Below are positions 37,200-46,115 of a stretch of 64,000 bases of DNA, piece by piece. The number at the start of each line of letters is the position of its first letter. Within the stretch, counting starts at the first letter, position 1. The stretch covers positions 124,001 to 188,000 of the forward strand of contig JACKHN010000009.1 of the NCBI GenBank assembly GCA_020638975.1, read 5' to 3'. The position numbers and the translations under genes were made by a program. Source of the DNA: Planctomycetaceae bacterium. GTDB lineage: Bacteria > Planctomycetota > Planctomycetia > Pirellulales > Pirellulaceae. The notes under the pieces were generated by a model. It ran no database searches. It was not told the origin of the DNA and saw only the letters and a program-made list of their open reading frames with translations.

Positions 37200-37279
37200 T
37201 CGGAGTCCGCAATCCTGAAGCGTGCGAAACTGTAACGTCTCGCCAACCTATCAGTGCGATCCGATAAGTTCAAGTGAGA

Positions 37280-39133
37280 TCAATTCGCGAGCCGACTGAG
37301 TCCTGGCACAACGGAGTTGGTAGGACGGCAGGGCGTGTTGTCATGGGCCAAGACTCGGTCGAAGCCAACAAAGTAGGAATGAAATCCGTCGACGATCAGA
37401 TTGTAAGTCTGTTTCACGGGACCGGGTTTCACGTCAGCAATCATGACGCCCCGTTCCAAGCCATGCAGCACCATACCCGACACCAAGTCGCTAGCCATCG
37501 TCCAACCATCGCCATCGATCCAAAGCGGATGCCCGCCCGTGGCCTCGATCGTTTCGTTCGACGTACGAATCTTAACGACCTGCTCTGCAGGGCGGATCGT
37601 CGTCGCTAACACCGGACGAAACGACAACTCGCCGGAATCCGGATGCTTCGTTAGTACAAGATCCCCAATCTGAATTCGCTCGATCTCCAACATGCCGCTC
37701 GCGGTGAGGACTGGCGTTCCGGCGGCAAAGCACTCGCAGCGACGTGGCTGCGGCGGACGTGACACCTGGGGAACCTCGCCCAAGGCCGGCTGGACAAATG
37801 TTTTCGTTTCCTGCTCGTACTTCGTCTGCATTCGCTTTTGATCCGGTCGAGAAACCTGCGATTGCTTCTCCCACCAATCCCACCAAGCTTGTGGCTGCGA
37901 CGGCAATTGCTGCGAGGTCGCCTTTCGTAAGACATGACAGATCCGATTGTTCATCGCTTCAAGCCACGCATTCTGTAGCATCCGTTGCTGCTCGCGAGTT
38001 TGAATCGTGTCTTGCAAGTCCGCGAGTACTACTTCGCCAAAACTTGGCCCTGAATCACCGCCACCATCTGACTCATTACCACTCCTGCTGCCTGCGGCTC
38101 GAAGAAGCAAGGGCACGACACGGCGGTAACGAGTGTCGAGGACGAGCACTTGATTCTGATACTGAGCTTCGCGAAAGAAGACGTGCCGATACAGGATCTG
38201 TCCGCGAGTGGAAGCCGTGTCGATTCGCGACTGGATTGGAGTAGCCATTTCGGCAACCAGTTGCGGTACGTATTGGTCGAGAGGGCGAGGCCCGAGTTGC
38301 CTGGCCGCGTCTTCGCGAGTTTGTGGCCACGGCGAGAAGACGGCTTGCCGGACCAAGGCTGAGGATGCTTCCACTTGTTGCATGCGAGAGAATACATCGA
38401 CGACCAAACACCCGACTTCGGAGCTGTCATTCGCAAGTCGTTCCAACGTACAAATCGCCTCGGGGTCCACGATCGCCGCGAGTTTGTCGCGGGCCGCTTG
38501 GCGTTGCGATTCACTTCGTCGCGACAGTCCCTTCTGGATCGCAGTCACCGGCTGTTGCCACTTCGCAAGTGCTTCCTGGATTCGCTGCGCATCGTACATC
38601 CCGGCCCAGATCGTCTGTGAGTCGACCCAATTGCCATCGACCAGTACAAATCCCAACCGTTGTCTGGCACCTTGATGATTCGGGGCGAGGTCGATGACCT
38701 GAAACAAATGCGCGCGTTCCTGGAGCGGCAGCGAGTTCTCGGCACACCAGTTCGCTAATGTGAGATATCCGTTGGCGGTCGGCGATACTTTCGCGCGAGC
38801 CTGTTCGTAGCGAGTCAATCGTTTGTTCAATCCCGCATCCTGCGTCAATTCGTCGACGGTAACCCAGCGGTTCATATAACTAACCTGACCGGTATGCCAT
38901 CGAGCGGGCGCATAATTCGGCGAGAGTTCCATGGCACTCGCCAATAGCGTGGCATGCTCAGTTTCCAGCCCATAGATACGCCGGTGTAGGGCTTCCGATA
39001 CAAGTTCGCTCGATTTTGCGACCGCGTCCGTTGAATCACCCGCCAACCCCCTTTCGGCCCCACACGGCACGATCGCCGCGACGACCAACCCCCAGACGAA
39101 CCATCTTCGAATCGTTGGCGTTCGCTGAATCAT
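37280..39133 (-). CDS. Secreted protein with C-terminal Hint domain
   Basis: 617 aa. Signal peptide at 1-31. Residues ~40-450 are helical with HEAT-like stretches and a planctomycete-type region naming no enzyme. From Cys468, CFAAGTPVLTASGMLEIERI opens a Hint (hedgehog/intein) domain; block B is ATGGHPLW and the end reads YFVGFDRVLAHDNT. The His-Asn of inteins is spaced by Asp, and only 18 residues follow (TPCRPTNSVVPGLSRLAN). So there is no toxin or second extein. Self-cleavage or attachment to the surface is possible but unproven. Confidence 0.85.
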   Translation of the reverse strand: MIQRTPTIRRWFVWGLVVAAIVPCGAERGLAGDSTDAVAKSSELVSEALHRRIYGLETEHATLLASAMELSPNYAPARWHTGQVSYMNRWVTVDELTQDAGLNKRLTRYEQARAKVSPTANGYLTLANWCAENSLPLQERAHLFQVIDLAPNHQGARQRLGFVLVDGNWVDSQTIWAGMYDAQRIQEALAKWQQPVTAIQKGLSRRSESQRQAARDKLAAIVDPEAICTLERLANDSSEVGCLVVDVFSRMQQVEASSALVRQAVFSPWPQTREDAARQLGPRPLDQYVPQLVAEMATPIQSRIDTASTRGQILYRHVFFREAQYQNQVLVLDTRYRRVVPLLLRAAGSRSGNESDGGGDSGPSFGEVVLADLQDTIQTREQQRMLQNAWLEAMNNRICHVLRKATSQQLPSQPQAWWDWWEKQSQVSRPDQKRMQTKYEQETKTFVQPALGEVPQVSRPPQPRRCECFAAGTPVLTASGMLEIERIQIGDLVLTKHPDSGELSFRPVLATTIRPAEQVVKIRTSNETIEATGGHPLWIDGDGWTMASDLVSGMVLHGLERGVMIADVKPGPVKQTYNLIVDGFHSYFVGFDRVLAHDNTPCRPTNSVVPGLSRLAN

Positions 39134-39277
39134 TCCACACCTCCCATGTTAAGACTGGCTGAAAGCGGTCGCCGTGAACGGCCAAAGCTTTCGATCCAGT
39201 TATCTATTACGGGCCAAGTACGGAAGGTCACAGAAGCTAAAGAGAATTCTCACGACGAGGCAACTCGGCAAGCTTTC

Positions 39278-42196
39278 TCAGTTCAGCCGTAGCGGGCGAC
39301 CTGCTTCAAACTGCTTCTGCCATTGTTCACAGAGAGGACGTTGGCCAGCAGAAGCCAATAAGCCTGCATTCTTTTGTGCTTCGATGGCCGCTTCGAACTC
39401 CCCGTTTTCTGCCCGAGCAGCTGCGAGAGCCGTCAAACATATCCACGATTCGTGGGCGGACAGCTGACAAGCACGTTCTGCGGCTGCAATCGCTCGCTCA
39501 GCGTCGCGAACGGAGTCCCCGTGACTGGTGGCAAGTTGCAATGCAAGTAACGCATGCCCCATCGCCGCATTCCCGGCCAAAGCGGTAACGCGTTCAAAGT
39601 CTTGGCGCGCAGCGACTTCACTACCGCGGGCACGGTATGCCAAACCTCGCAGCAGATAACTCGCCGACTGTTTGCTATCCAGCCGGACGGCCCGCGACAT
39701 TTCCGCGATCCCCTCCCCTGCCCCGCCTTCACGGTATCGAACGAAGCCCTGCACGGCGATACCGAACACGAACGACGGATCGATGCGAGCGGCATTCTCG
39801 GCGTCCGCGATCGCTCGCTCCAATTGCGAGCAGTAACAGTAGGCCAAAGCACGCAAGTTGAGCACGGCAGGATGCACTTCCGTCGTTTGCAGCCAACCGG
39901 ACAACAATACAGCGATCTCCTGATAGGCATCGGAACTCAATGACCCCGTTGGCTCGATACTCCAGAACGCTTCCTCCATCAAGTCGTCCGCGCGAGCCGA
40001 CCAATCGACGATCCGCTCGTTGACCGCCTTCATCTTGCCGCCCAACTCGACCAACTCTTGCTGCTTTCCCTTCGCCTCGATAACCAATCCGTCATATCGC
40101 TGCATCGCGATCGCTCGCTCGCGACGGATGCCAGTCAGTTGAAAGTCCATCGCACCGCGATTTGCGTCGTTATCCGACAGGGCACGCATCCGCACCAACT
40201 CGCCTTGTCGAAGACTGACTTGACGAATCTGCTCCGTCACGTCGTCGCCTAAGCGAATCAGTCGAGCGTAGTCCCCTGACGCTTTCAAATGCGATTGAGG
40301 TAGCGACACATCGCGTTGGTGAATCAGCAGTTTCATCTCGGCGAGCATCTTCAGCCGTCGCTGCTCAATGTCATGCAACGAATTCACGCACCGCTGTTCA
40401 AAAGCCGTCAACGACAGACTGGCGGCGGAACTCGACGAAGCGATAACTTCGGAGGGCATCGATACCATCGGAAGGGCATCGAGCTGGGCCTCGATAGCCG
40501 CGGGATCGAATCTCTCGATGACTTCATCGCCAGAACTCACCAGCGAACGATTCACTGGATCGTCGGTCTCGCGTTGCGAGTCTGTGCCATGGGCCCGACG
40601 GAGCCACTCCGCAACTCGTTCGCGATCGCTCGCGCCAAGGCCATCGAGCGATAGCTCGTACCAATACTGGGCTCGCTCGGTGGCAGCAACGCGGGTGCTG
40701 GCCAGACTCTGTGCTTCAGCGTATTTGGCCCATGCATCCGCCGTGGCCAGCATTGGTGCTGCGTCTCGGTCAAGGCTGGTCGTCTCGAGATCCTGTTGTG
40801 CAAGCCGTTTCAACGCTTCATCCGCGCCGCGAGCCAAATACCGCAATCCTCGCTGCCAATCTCGTTCCGTAAAACAGAGGTAGCGACCGAGGACATAATT
40901 GACGACTACATCTTCTTTCTGTTCAACGAGAGTCGTTTCGATCGAGGGTGGCGTGTCCACGACCGCAGTCGGTTCGCTCGAAATCGTCGATGGCGTGGCG
41001 GAATTGTTCGTTAAGTACGCAAACGCCGTTAATAACAGCACCGTCGCCACGACCGTGATGCCACCGGTCGCAACGAGCATTCTGACTTGCTGGGTCGACT
41101 TGAGATCGGCTTGCGTCATACGATTCGCGTTGCGAGATGCGTCTTGAGCTGACGGAGATGAATCGGCGGCACTTGCTGCGTCGCCTTGCACGAGGAAGCG
41201 GGTCAGCACGCGAGCAAATTCGTCCGCCGACGTGAAACGATCTTCCGGATCTTTGGCCAAAGCCTTCATGCAAATGACGTCGCAACCGTTCGGAATGTCG
41301 GCACAATGACTCGACGGCGGAACGGGTAGTTCGTGAGCGATCTTATTGAGCAGCGGAACGAGTTCGCCTTCAAACGGTAGACGCCGGGCAATCAGTTCAT
41401 AGAAAATGACGCCCAAACTGTACAAGTCGCTCGCCTCCGTCGCCTCGATCCCGGCGACTTGTTCCGGCGACATGTAGGCTGGTGTCCCAACGAGCGCGCC
41501 GCTCTTCGTCACTCGGACATCGTCGCTATCCCGTCGGCGTGCCAAACCAAAGTCCATGATGATCGGCTCTCCGCGTCCGTCGATCATGATGTTCGCGGGT
41601 TTCAAGTCGCGATGAACGATGCCTCGCTGATGAGCTGCATGCAACGCGAGTGCAAGCTTTCGCACGAGCGACACCGCTTGATTCACGGACAGCGCGATCT
41701 GCTCTTCCAACACACGCGACAATGGCCGTCCTTCGATGAACGCCATCGTCATGAACAGCGAGCCTTCGATTTGGCCGACGTCGTAGATGGGACAGATGTT
41801 CGGATGCTGGATGGCCGCAGCAGCCCGAATTTCCTGCTGAAACCGCTCGACGATCGCCGCTTCGCTGGATCGTCCGAAGAGCGGGAACTTGATCGCCACT
41901 AAACGGCCTAACTCGACATCCTTCGCCAAGTACACGACACCCATCGCACCCTGGCCGAGCTTCCGACGAATCGTGTAACGACCGAACTGCTTGGGCAATG
42001 CACCCAGTTCGCCAGCGCCGACATTCGCCTCGTCGCTCGGCAAGCCGTCGCTCGCAAGCTGCATCAGACAGCGCGCACACAAACCATCGACCGCTCGTCC
42101 CGTGATCGCACCGCCACAATGCGGGCAGCGACGTGTCGCAGGAGCCGCGTTCGAACCGGTTACCTCGGGCTTCGTTCGATCAGAAGTGACCGACAT
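39278..42196 (-). CDS. Ser/Thr protein kinase with zinc ribbon and TPR repeats
   Basis: 972 aa. An N-terminal zinc ribbon (CPHCGG ... CARCL) is followed by a Pkn2-type kinase domain: GQGAMGVVYLAKD, VAIKFP, HRDLKPANIMI, DFGLARR and GTPAYMSPEQ are all intact. A membrane helix near 390 (GGITVVATVLLLTAFAYL) precedes a large extracytoplasmic region with coiled coil and, at the end, TPR-like repeats. A GGAGCGAG site precedes the ATG. The ECF sigma factor gene ends 72 bp upstream, a common planctomycete pairing suggesting a shared signalling route. Confidence 0.93.
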   Translation of the reverse strand: MSVTSDRTKPEVTGSNAAPATRRCPHCGGAITGRAVDGLCARCLMQLASDGLPSDEANVGAGELGALPKQFGRYTIRRKLGQGAMGVVYLAKDVELGRLVAIKFPLFGRSSEAAIVERFQQEIRAAAAIQHPNICPIYDVGQIEGSLFMTMAFIEGRPLSRVLEEQIALSVNQAVSLVRKLALALHAAHQRGIVHRDLKPANIMIDGRGEPIIMDFGLARRRDSDDVRVTKSGALVGTPAYMSPEQVAGIEATEASDLYSLGVIFYELIARRLPFEGELVPLLNKIAHELPVPPSSHCADIPNGCDVICMKALAKDPEDRFTSADEFARVLTRFLVQGDAASAADSSPSAQDASRNANRMTQADLKSTQQVRMLVATGGITVVATVLLLTAFAYLTNNSATPSTISSEPTAVVDTPPSIETTLVEQKEDVVVNYVLGRYLCFTERDWQRGLRYLARGADEALKRLAQQDLETTSLDRDAAPMLATADAWAKYAEAQSLASTRVAATERAQYWYELSLDGLGASDRERVAEWLRRAHGTDSQRETDDPVNRSLVSSGDEVIERFDPAAIEAQLDALPMVSMPSEVIASSSSAASLSLTAFEQRCVNSLHDIEQRRLKMLAEMKLLIHQRDVSLPQSHLKASGDYARLIRLGDDVTEQIRQVSLRQGELVRMRALSDNDANRGAMDFQLTGIRRERAIAMQRYDGLVIEAKGKQQELVELGGKMKAVNERIVDWSARADDLMEEAFWSIEPTGSLSSDAYQEIAVLLSGWLQTTEVHPAVLNLRALAYCYCSQLERAIADAENAARIDPSFVFGIAVQGFVRYREGGAGEGIAEMSRAVRLDSKQSASYLLRGLAYRARGSEVAARQDFERVTALAGNAAMGHALLALQLATSHGDSVRDAERAIAAAERACQLSAHESWICLTALAAARAENGEFEAAIEAQKNAGLLASAGQRPLCEQWQKQFEAGRPLRLN

Positions 42197-42267
42197 GGCT
42201 CGCTCCATGCCAATGATGAGAACATCTACGAGCAGCGTAACGCACGCGACACGAGCAACGCAAGTCT

Positions 42268-43005
42268 TCAACCGAGTGAAGCGAACAGTTGCTTGATTTC
42301 GTCGTCAATCGCAGCCGGATCTGCTACGGTTTCCGCGATTTCCGTGCGGAGCAACTCGCGATACCGGCAACGCATCCGGTAGACAGCCGTCTTCACAGCT
42401 CCCACCGAACTGCCCAACTGTGCAGCGACTTGTTCATAGGACTCCGTCGAACCAGCACTTACTAACTGCGGCTTCAATAAATCATACGTCTGCTGCTTGC
42501 CACTCGCAGTGTATTCCTCGCACAAACGCTGTTGGACGATATCCAGCAAGTTCAAGGTCCAGCGCCGCGCGAAAGTCCGTTCAGGCGTTTCGTTGTCCAC
42601 GGGCTCGATCGCGTACAGCGATTCACCAGTCGAGAAATCGAGCGACAAAATGTGTTTGCCACCACCGCGTTTCAGCGTATTCGACTTGGCCCATTCCTTG
42701 GAGAGAAACCGCTGGGCTGCGGTCAGCAGAAACGTTCGGAATCGACCGCGATCCTGCCTCGCATCACTCAGGTAGTTCTTTTCCAAGACCGTTGCGAAAA
42801 ATTCCTGTGTCAAGTCTTGAGCCTCGACGGCATCTCCCGTCCGCCGCCGGAAATAGGCATAGACGGGAAACCAGTAGCCACGGCACAACTCGCCGAGTGC
42901 TTCCCGTGAGTCGTGCTGTTGCAAATCGCCAGCTGCCTGCACCAAACTCCATCGCGTGGTGCGAAATCGAGCGTCCTGTGGCGAGCGTTCGTCCGTAACA
43001 GACAT
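42268..43005 (-). CDS. ECF-type RNA polymerase sigma factor
   Basis: 245 aa. Region 2 with LGELCRGYWFPVYAYFRRRTG and VEAQDLTQEFFATVL; region 4 with YEQVAAQLGSSVGAVKTAVYRMRCRYRELL. The opening RFRTTRWSLVQAA is characteristic of the planctomycete ECF groups found next to kinases. No anti-sigma factor is encoded nearby, so control by the adjacent kinase is a reasonable inference. Confidence 0.93.
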   Translation of the reverse strand: MSVTDERSPQDARFRTTRWSLVQAAGDLQQHDSREALGELCRGYWFPVYAYFRRRTGDAVEAQDLTQEFFATVLEKNYLSDARQDRGRFRTFLLTAAQRFLSKEWAKSNTLKRGGGKHILSLDFSTGESLYAIEPVDNETPERTFARRWTLNLLDIVQQRLCEEYTASGKQQTYDLLKPQLVSAGSTESYEQVAAQLGSSVGAVKTAVYRMRCRYRELLRTEIAETVADPAAIDDEIKQLFASLG

Positions 43006-43035
43006 AGCGTCAAACGCGAGAAACGATCGAGACCG

Positions 43036-43509
43036 TCAATAGACGACGCGATCCGATCGTTGGAGCCAACGCTGAAACAGATCGCGGCATTCAGCAGACA
43101 ATACGCCGCTGACTAATGCAACCTTGCTACCGCCGATTTTCAAGACCTCTGCGGCAGGAACTTGCAGTTCATTGAACCCTGCCGAGTCGGCGTCGGCGAT
43201 CGAGGCTCCGAAGTAGACGGTCTCGACGCGTGCCCAATGCAACGCCGCCATACACATCGGGCAAGGTTCGCAGGTCGTGGCAACGACACACCCTTCCAGG
43301 TGTATCTGCCCCGTGGTCTTGCAACCAAGTCGCAACGCATTCACCTCGGCATGGGCCGTCACGTCGGTCGTAGCGACCACGGTATTGTGCGAGACGGCAA
43401 TCAAGTCGTCACCGCGAGCGATCGCGCAACCGAACGGGCTTTGCCCCGCTTCGATGCCTTCGCGAGCTTTGTCGATCGCCAATTGCATTAACGCCTTGGG
43501 AGCGATCAT
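43036..43509 (-). CDS. Nucleoside deaminase (tRNA-adenosine / guanine deaminase-like)
   Basis: 157 aa. Zinc-dependent cytidine-deaminase fold: HAEVNALRL and TCEPCPMCMAAL contain the His/Cys ligands and the catalytic Glu. Length and sequence fit guanine deaminase or TadA-like enzymes; I cannot separate the two. The start overlaps the aminotransferase stop as ATGA, making an operon with it. Confidence 0.9.
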   Translation of the reverse strand: MIAPKALMQLAIDKAREGIEAGQSPFGCAIARGDDLIAVSHNTVVATTDVTAHAEVNALRLGCKTTGQIHLEGCVVATTCEPCPMCMAALHWARVETVYFGASIADADSAGFNELQVPAAEVLKIGGSKVALVSGVLSAECRDLFQRWLQRSDRVVY

Positions 43510-44888
43510 CGCAACTTCAATCGCAAGCTGGCCAAGATGCCGTGCATGGCATCCAAATACTCGCGCAACTCGTCCGATGCCATCGTGAGCGGTGGGCTAA
43601 TGCGAATCACTTTTCCGGCCAGCGGCCCAAGTAGATGGATCGCATGTCCTTGCTGATCGCCCAAGTAACAAGCTTCGACGACAGCGTTGGCAACTTCCTC
43701 CGGTTCGTGCGATCCACAGGCAGCACACTCAATTCCCCACACGCAGCCCTCGCCACGTACCCTTTCGATCACGCCGGTTGCCTTCAGCCGCAGCAAACCT
43801 TCCTCAAGGATCACAGCCAGGGCCTGACCACGTGCCAGGACATCTGTGCCTTCAAACTCGTCAAGCGTCGCGATCACGGCGGCGCAGGAAAGCGGATTCG
43901 CGCTCCAAGTATCCGAACCTTCGCCGTAGTGCAACGCCTGAAAGACGCTCGCTCGTCCGACTGCTGCCGCGACAGGAACGCCGTTACCGAGTCCTTTGCC
44001 GAGACACACGATGTCCGGTTCGACACCGTAATGTGTGTACGCGTACATCGGCCCAGTGCGACCAAAGTTGGCTTGTATTTCGTCGAGGATGAACAGAGCG
44101 CCGTGATCGCGGCAAAACTTCTGCAGCAGTTGCAGATACTCGGGCTGCGGATGATACGATCCACCGCCACCGAGATACGGCTCGGTGATGAGACAACTAA
44201 ATCGATCGCCGATTTCTTTGCCTAATTTCTCAAGTTCCTGTTCGTACGGTTCGAGATCAATCGGTTGCTTGCGGAGTTCAACCTCAGCACACTCGACTTT
44301 GGGGAAACTGACAAACTTCACGCGAGGGTCGCGTTCTTTATCGGTTTCACTTCCCGTGACCGCTCCCGCCAACCCCTTCTTCCCGTGGAAGCCGCCGCGT
44401 GTAGCAACGATGACATCACGTTTCTTGTCATGTGCCAAGCAGGCCCACAAAGCTTTCTGTACTGCCTCGCTGCCACTCGCCGCCCAAAGAACTTGCTCCA
44501 TGCGACTGCCACCAGGCGCGGCTTGCATGTTTGCTAACAGGCGCTCGTTAGCTTGCACCTCCAAACCGTTCACCGCGTTGTAAGCCGTTAACGGCGCGGC
44601 CGGCGTGTATTCCTGGCTTTCGTCGAGATTCGAAACACCGAGATAGTCGAAGACGCGTTTCCACCAACGAGTCGGGTTATGACCGAGATTCGCGACCAAG
44701 ACGCCGGAACTAAAATCCGCAAGCTTTCGGCCTTCAGGCGTCCAGTGATAACTTCCGGCACTCTTGTCGAGTAAGGCCAATGAGGGAGTGTACGTTCGTA
44801 GGGCTAATGGCTCGGTCCGGGCGACGCGTTGGCGGAGATCATTCGATTTCTCTTCGCCAGGATGTTGAATGGCAGTTGTGTGATTCAT
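43506..44888 (-). CDS. Class III PLP-dependent aminotransferase
   Basis: 460 aa. The PLP-site motifs are ILDEIQANFGRTGPMYAYTH and IVCLGKGLGNGVPVAAAVG, where the Lys forms the Schiff base. The fold matches 4-aminobutyrate/ornithine-type aminotransferases; the substrate is not set by sequence. Its start lies next to repeat R1 copy C, and the deaminase follows by overlap. Confidence 0.92.
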   Translation of the reverse strand: MNHTTAIQHPGEEKSNDLRQRVARTEPLALRTYTPSLALLDKSAGSYHWTPEGRKLADFSSGVLVANLGHNPTRWWKRVFDYLGVSNLDESQEYTPAAPLTAYNAVNGLEVQANERLLANMQAAPGGSRMEQVLWAASGSEAVQKALWACLAHDKKRDVIVATRGGFHGKKGLAGAVTGSETDKERDPRVKFVSFPKVECAEVELRKQPIDLEPYEQELEKLGKEIGDRFSCLITEPYLGGGGSYHPQPEYLQLLQKFCRDHGALFILDEIQANFGRTGPMYAYTHYGVEPDIVCLGKGLGNGVPVAAAVGRASVFQALHYGEGSDTWSANPLSCAAVIATLDEFEGTDVLARGQALAVILEEGLLRLKATGVIERVRGEGCVWGIECAACGSHEPEEVANAVVEACYLGDQQGHAIHLLGPLAGKVIRISPPLTMASDELREYLDAMHGILASLRLKLR

Positions 44889-44906
44889 ACTTGCTTGCAG
44901 TTAAGA

Positions 44907-44959
44907 GTAGGGTCCGCTGTGCGGACCATTTGGTAAGTTGTCCGCACAGCGGACCCTAC
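44907..44959. repeat. Dispersed palindrome R1, copy C
   Basis: Arms GTAGGGTCCGCTGTGCGGAC and TCCGCACAGCGGACCCTAC around TTTGGTAAGTTG-like spacer. Third copy of the element found at 1915-1966 and 10254-10306; here between the aminotransferase start and the broken oxidoreductase. Confidence 0.9.
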
Positions 44960-44972
44960 GAAGATTTCGGCG

Positions 44973-46115
44973 TTACACTTCCGACGAATACAGCACTTGT
45001 GGCTCGCTGACGCCCGGTTTGTAAAGAGCTAAGCCGCCAGCCACATCATTCACTTTCACGACGCAGTCTGGATGTCCGGCAACGTGTTCGGCCAGGATCG
45101 CTTCCATTGCCTGGACAGCAGCAACGACTTGGCGGTCGGCTGACACGTCGTTGTAGTGGTAGGTTCGCATCTGCTCGACGCGATCGGCACGCGACGTTTT
45201 CGAACCACCCAACTCAACGTAGCCAACTTCACGCACAAATCGCTCTAGCACTTCGATGCCGTAGCCTCGCTGCGAGCGATCTCCATATGGCTCGACAAAC
45301 GTGCCGTTGTAATGGTTATTGATCGAGTTCTTGATCTCAAACGGCGTCTTGCCTTCGACCGTACACTCGACGCCCTGCTTGCGGCTGTGGCCGTTCCAGA
45401 CACCATTGTCGAACCGGAACTGAACCTCTTGCTCGACGTAGCCGGGAAGTTGTCTGCGTCACCCAACTCGTGTGAATATCAGCAGCCTCACGACCATCGT
45501 TGTACTCGTAGACCAGGCGGAGCTGATTCGAGTCCCAAGTCGGGCCGTCACTTGGCCCAACGATCCCGTTGCCCCGTGCAAGTTACGCGTTTCAATCGAC
45601 CGCCGAACGTGAAATCGATCAGCTTAATGTAGTGAACGGCAACATAGGTGCCAGGGTTTCGCCCAGTAATCCACTCGGAAACTGCGAACCGGAAATCAGT
45701 TTTGGTTCAACAGCGAACAATATCCGTTATTCACATGGCACATGACCTTGTCATGGACCAGAGTTCGCAGCCTATGGTCGGGGTCGAAGGCTTGTGATAG
45801 ACGACTTGGCGAGGACGTTCTTTTCGCGAGCGAGCCGGTCGAGTTCGTCGAGTTCTGCGAGCAGGCACCGACGGTTTCTCGATCAGTACGTGCTTGCCGG
45901 CTTCGAGGCGGTTTTCGCAGCCGAGAATGCCGGTCGTCGGGCGTGGCGACGCAAACGAAGTCCACACCACGTCCAGCAGTTTCCGACAAGTTCGGTAAGC
46001 CGAAGCGATTTTCCTCGGGCGCATAAGACCCGACGCCGGTCGCACTGCCGCGGTCAACCGCGCCATCGCCGACGTACGCCATCTGAAACGCGCGAAACGG
46101 TCGATGTCTCGTCAT
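44973..46115 (-). pseudogene. Gfo/Idh/MocA-family oxidoreductase, broken by several indels
   Basis: The last ~160 codons (44973-45453) read cleanly: QEVQFRFDNGVWNGHSRKQG, ERFVREVGYVELGG and so on. Further upstream the protein can still be followed only by changing frame repeatedly: near 45447, near 45580, and several times between 45720 and 46050. Fragments include YVAVHYIKLIDFTFGGRLKR, SEWITGRNPGTY, VLIEKPS (the EKP active-site motif) and GVDFVCVATPDDRHS. The start is probably ATG 46115. Spacing of one indel per ~50-150 bp suggests low consensus quality as much as decay. The family oxidises sugars or inositols with NAD(P). Confidence 0.8.
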
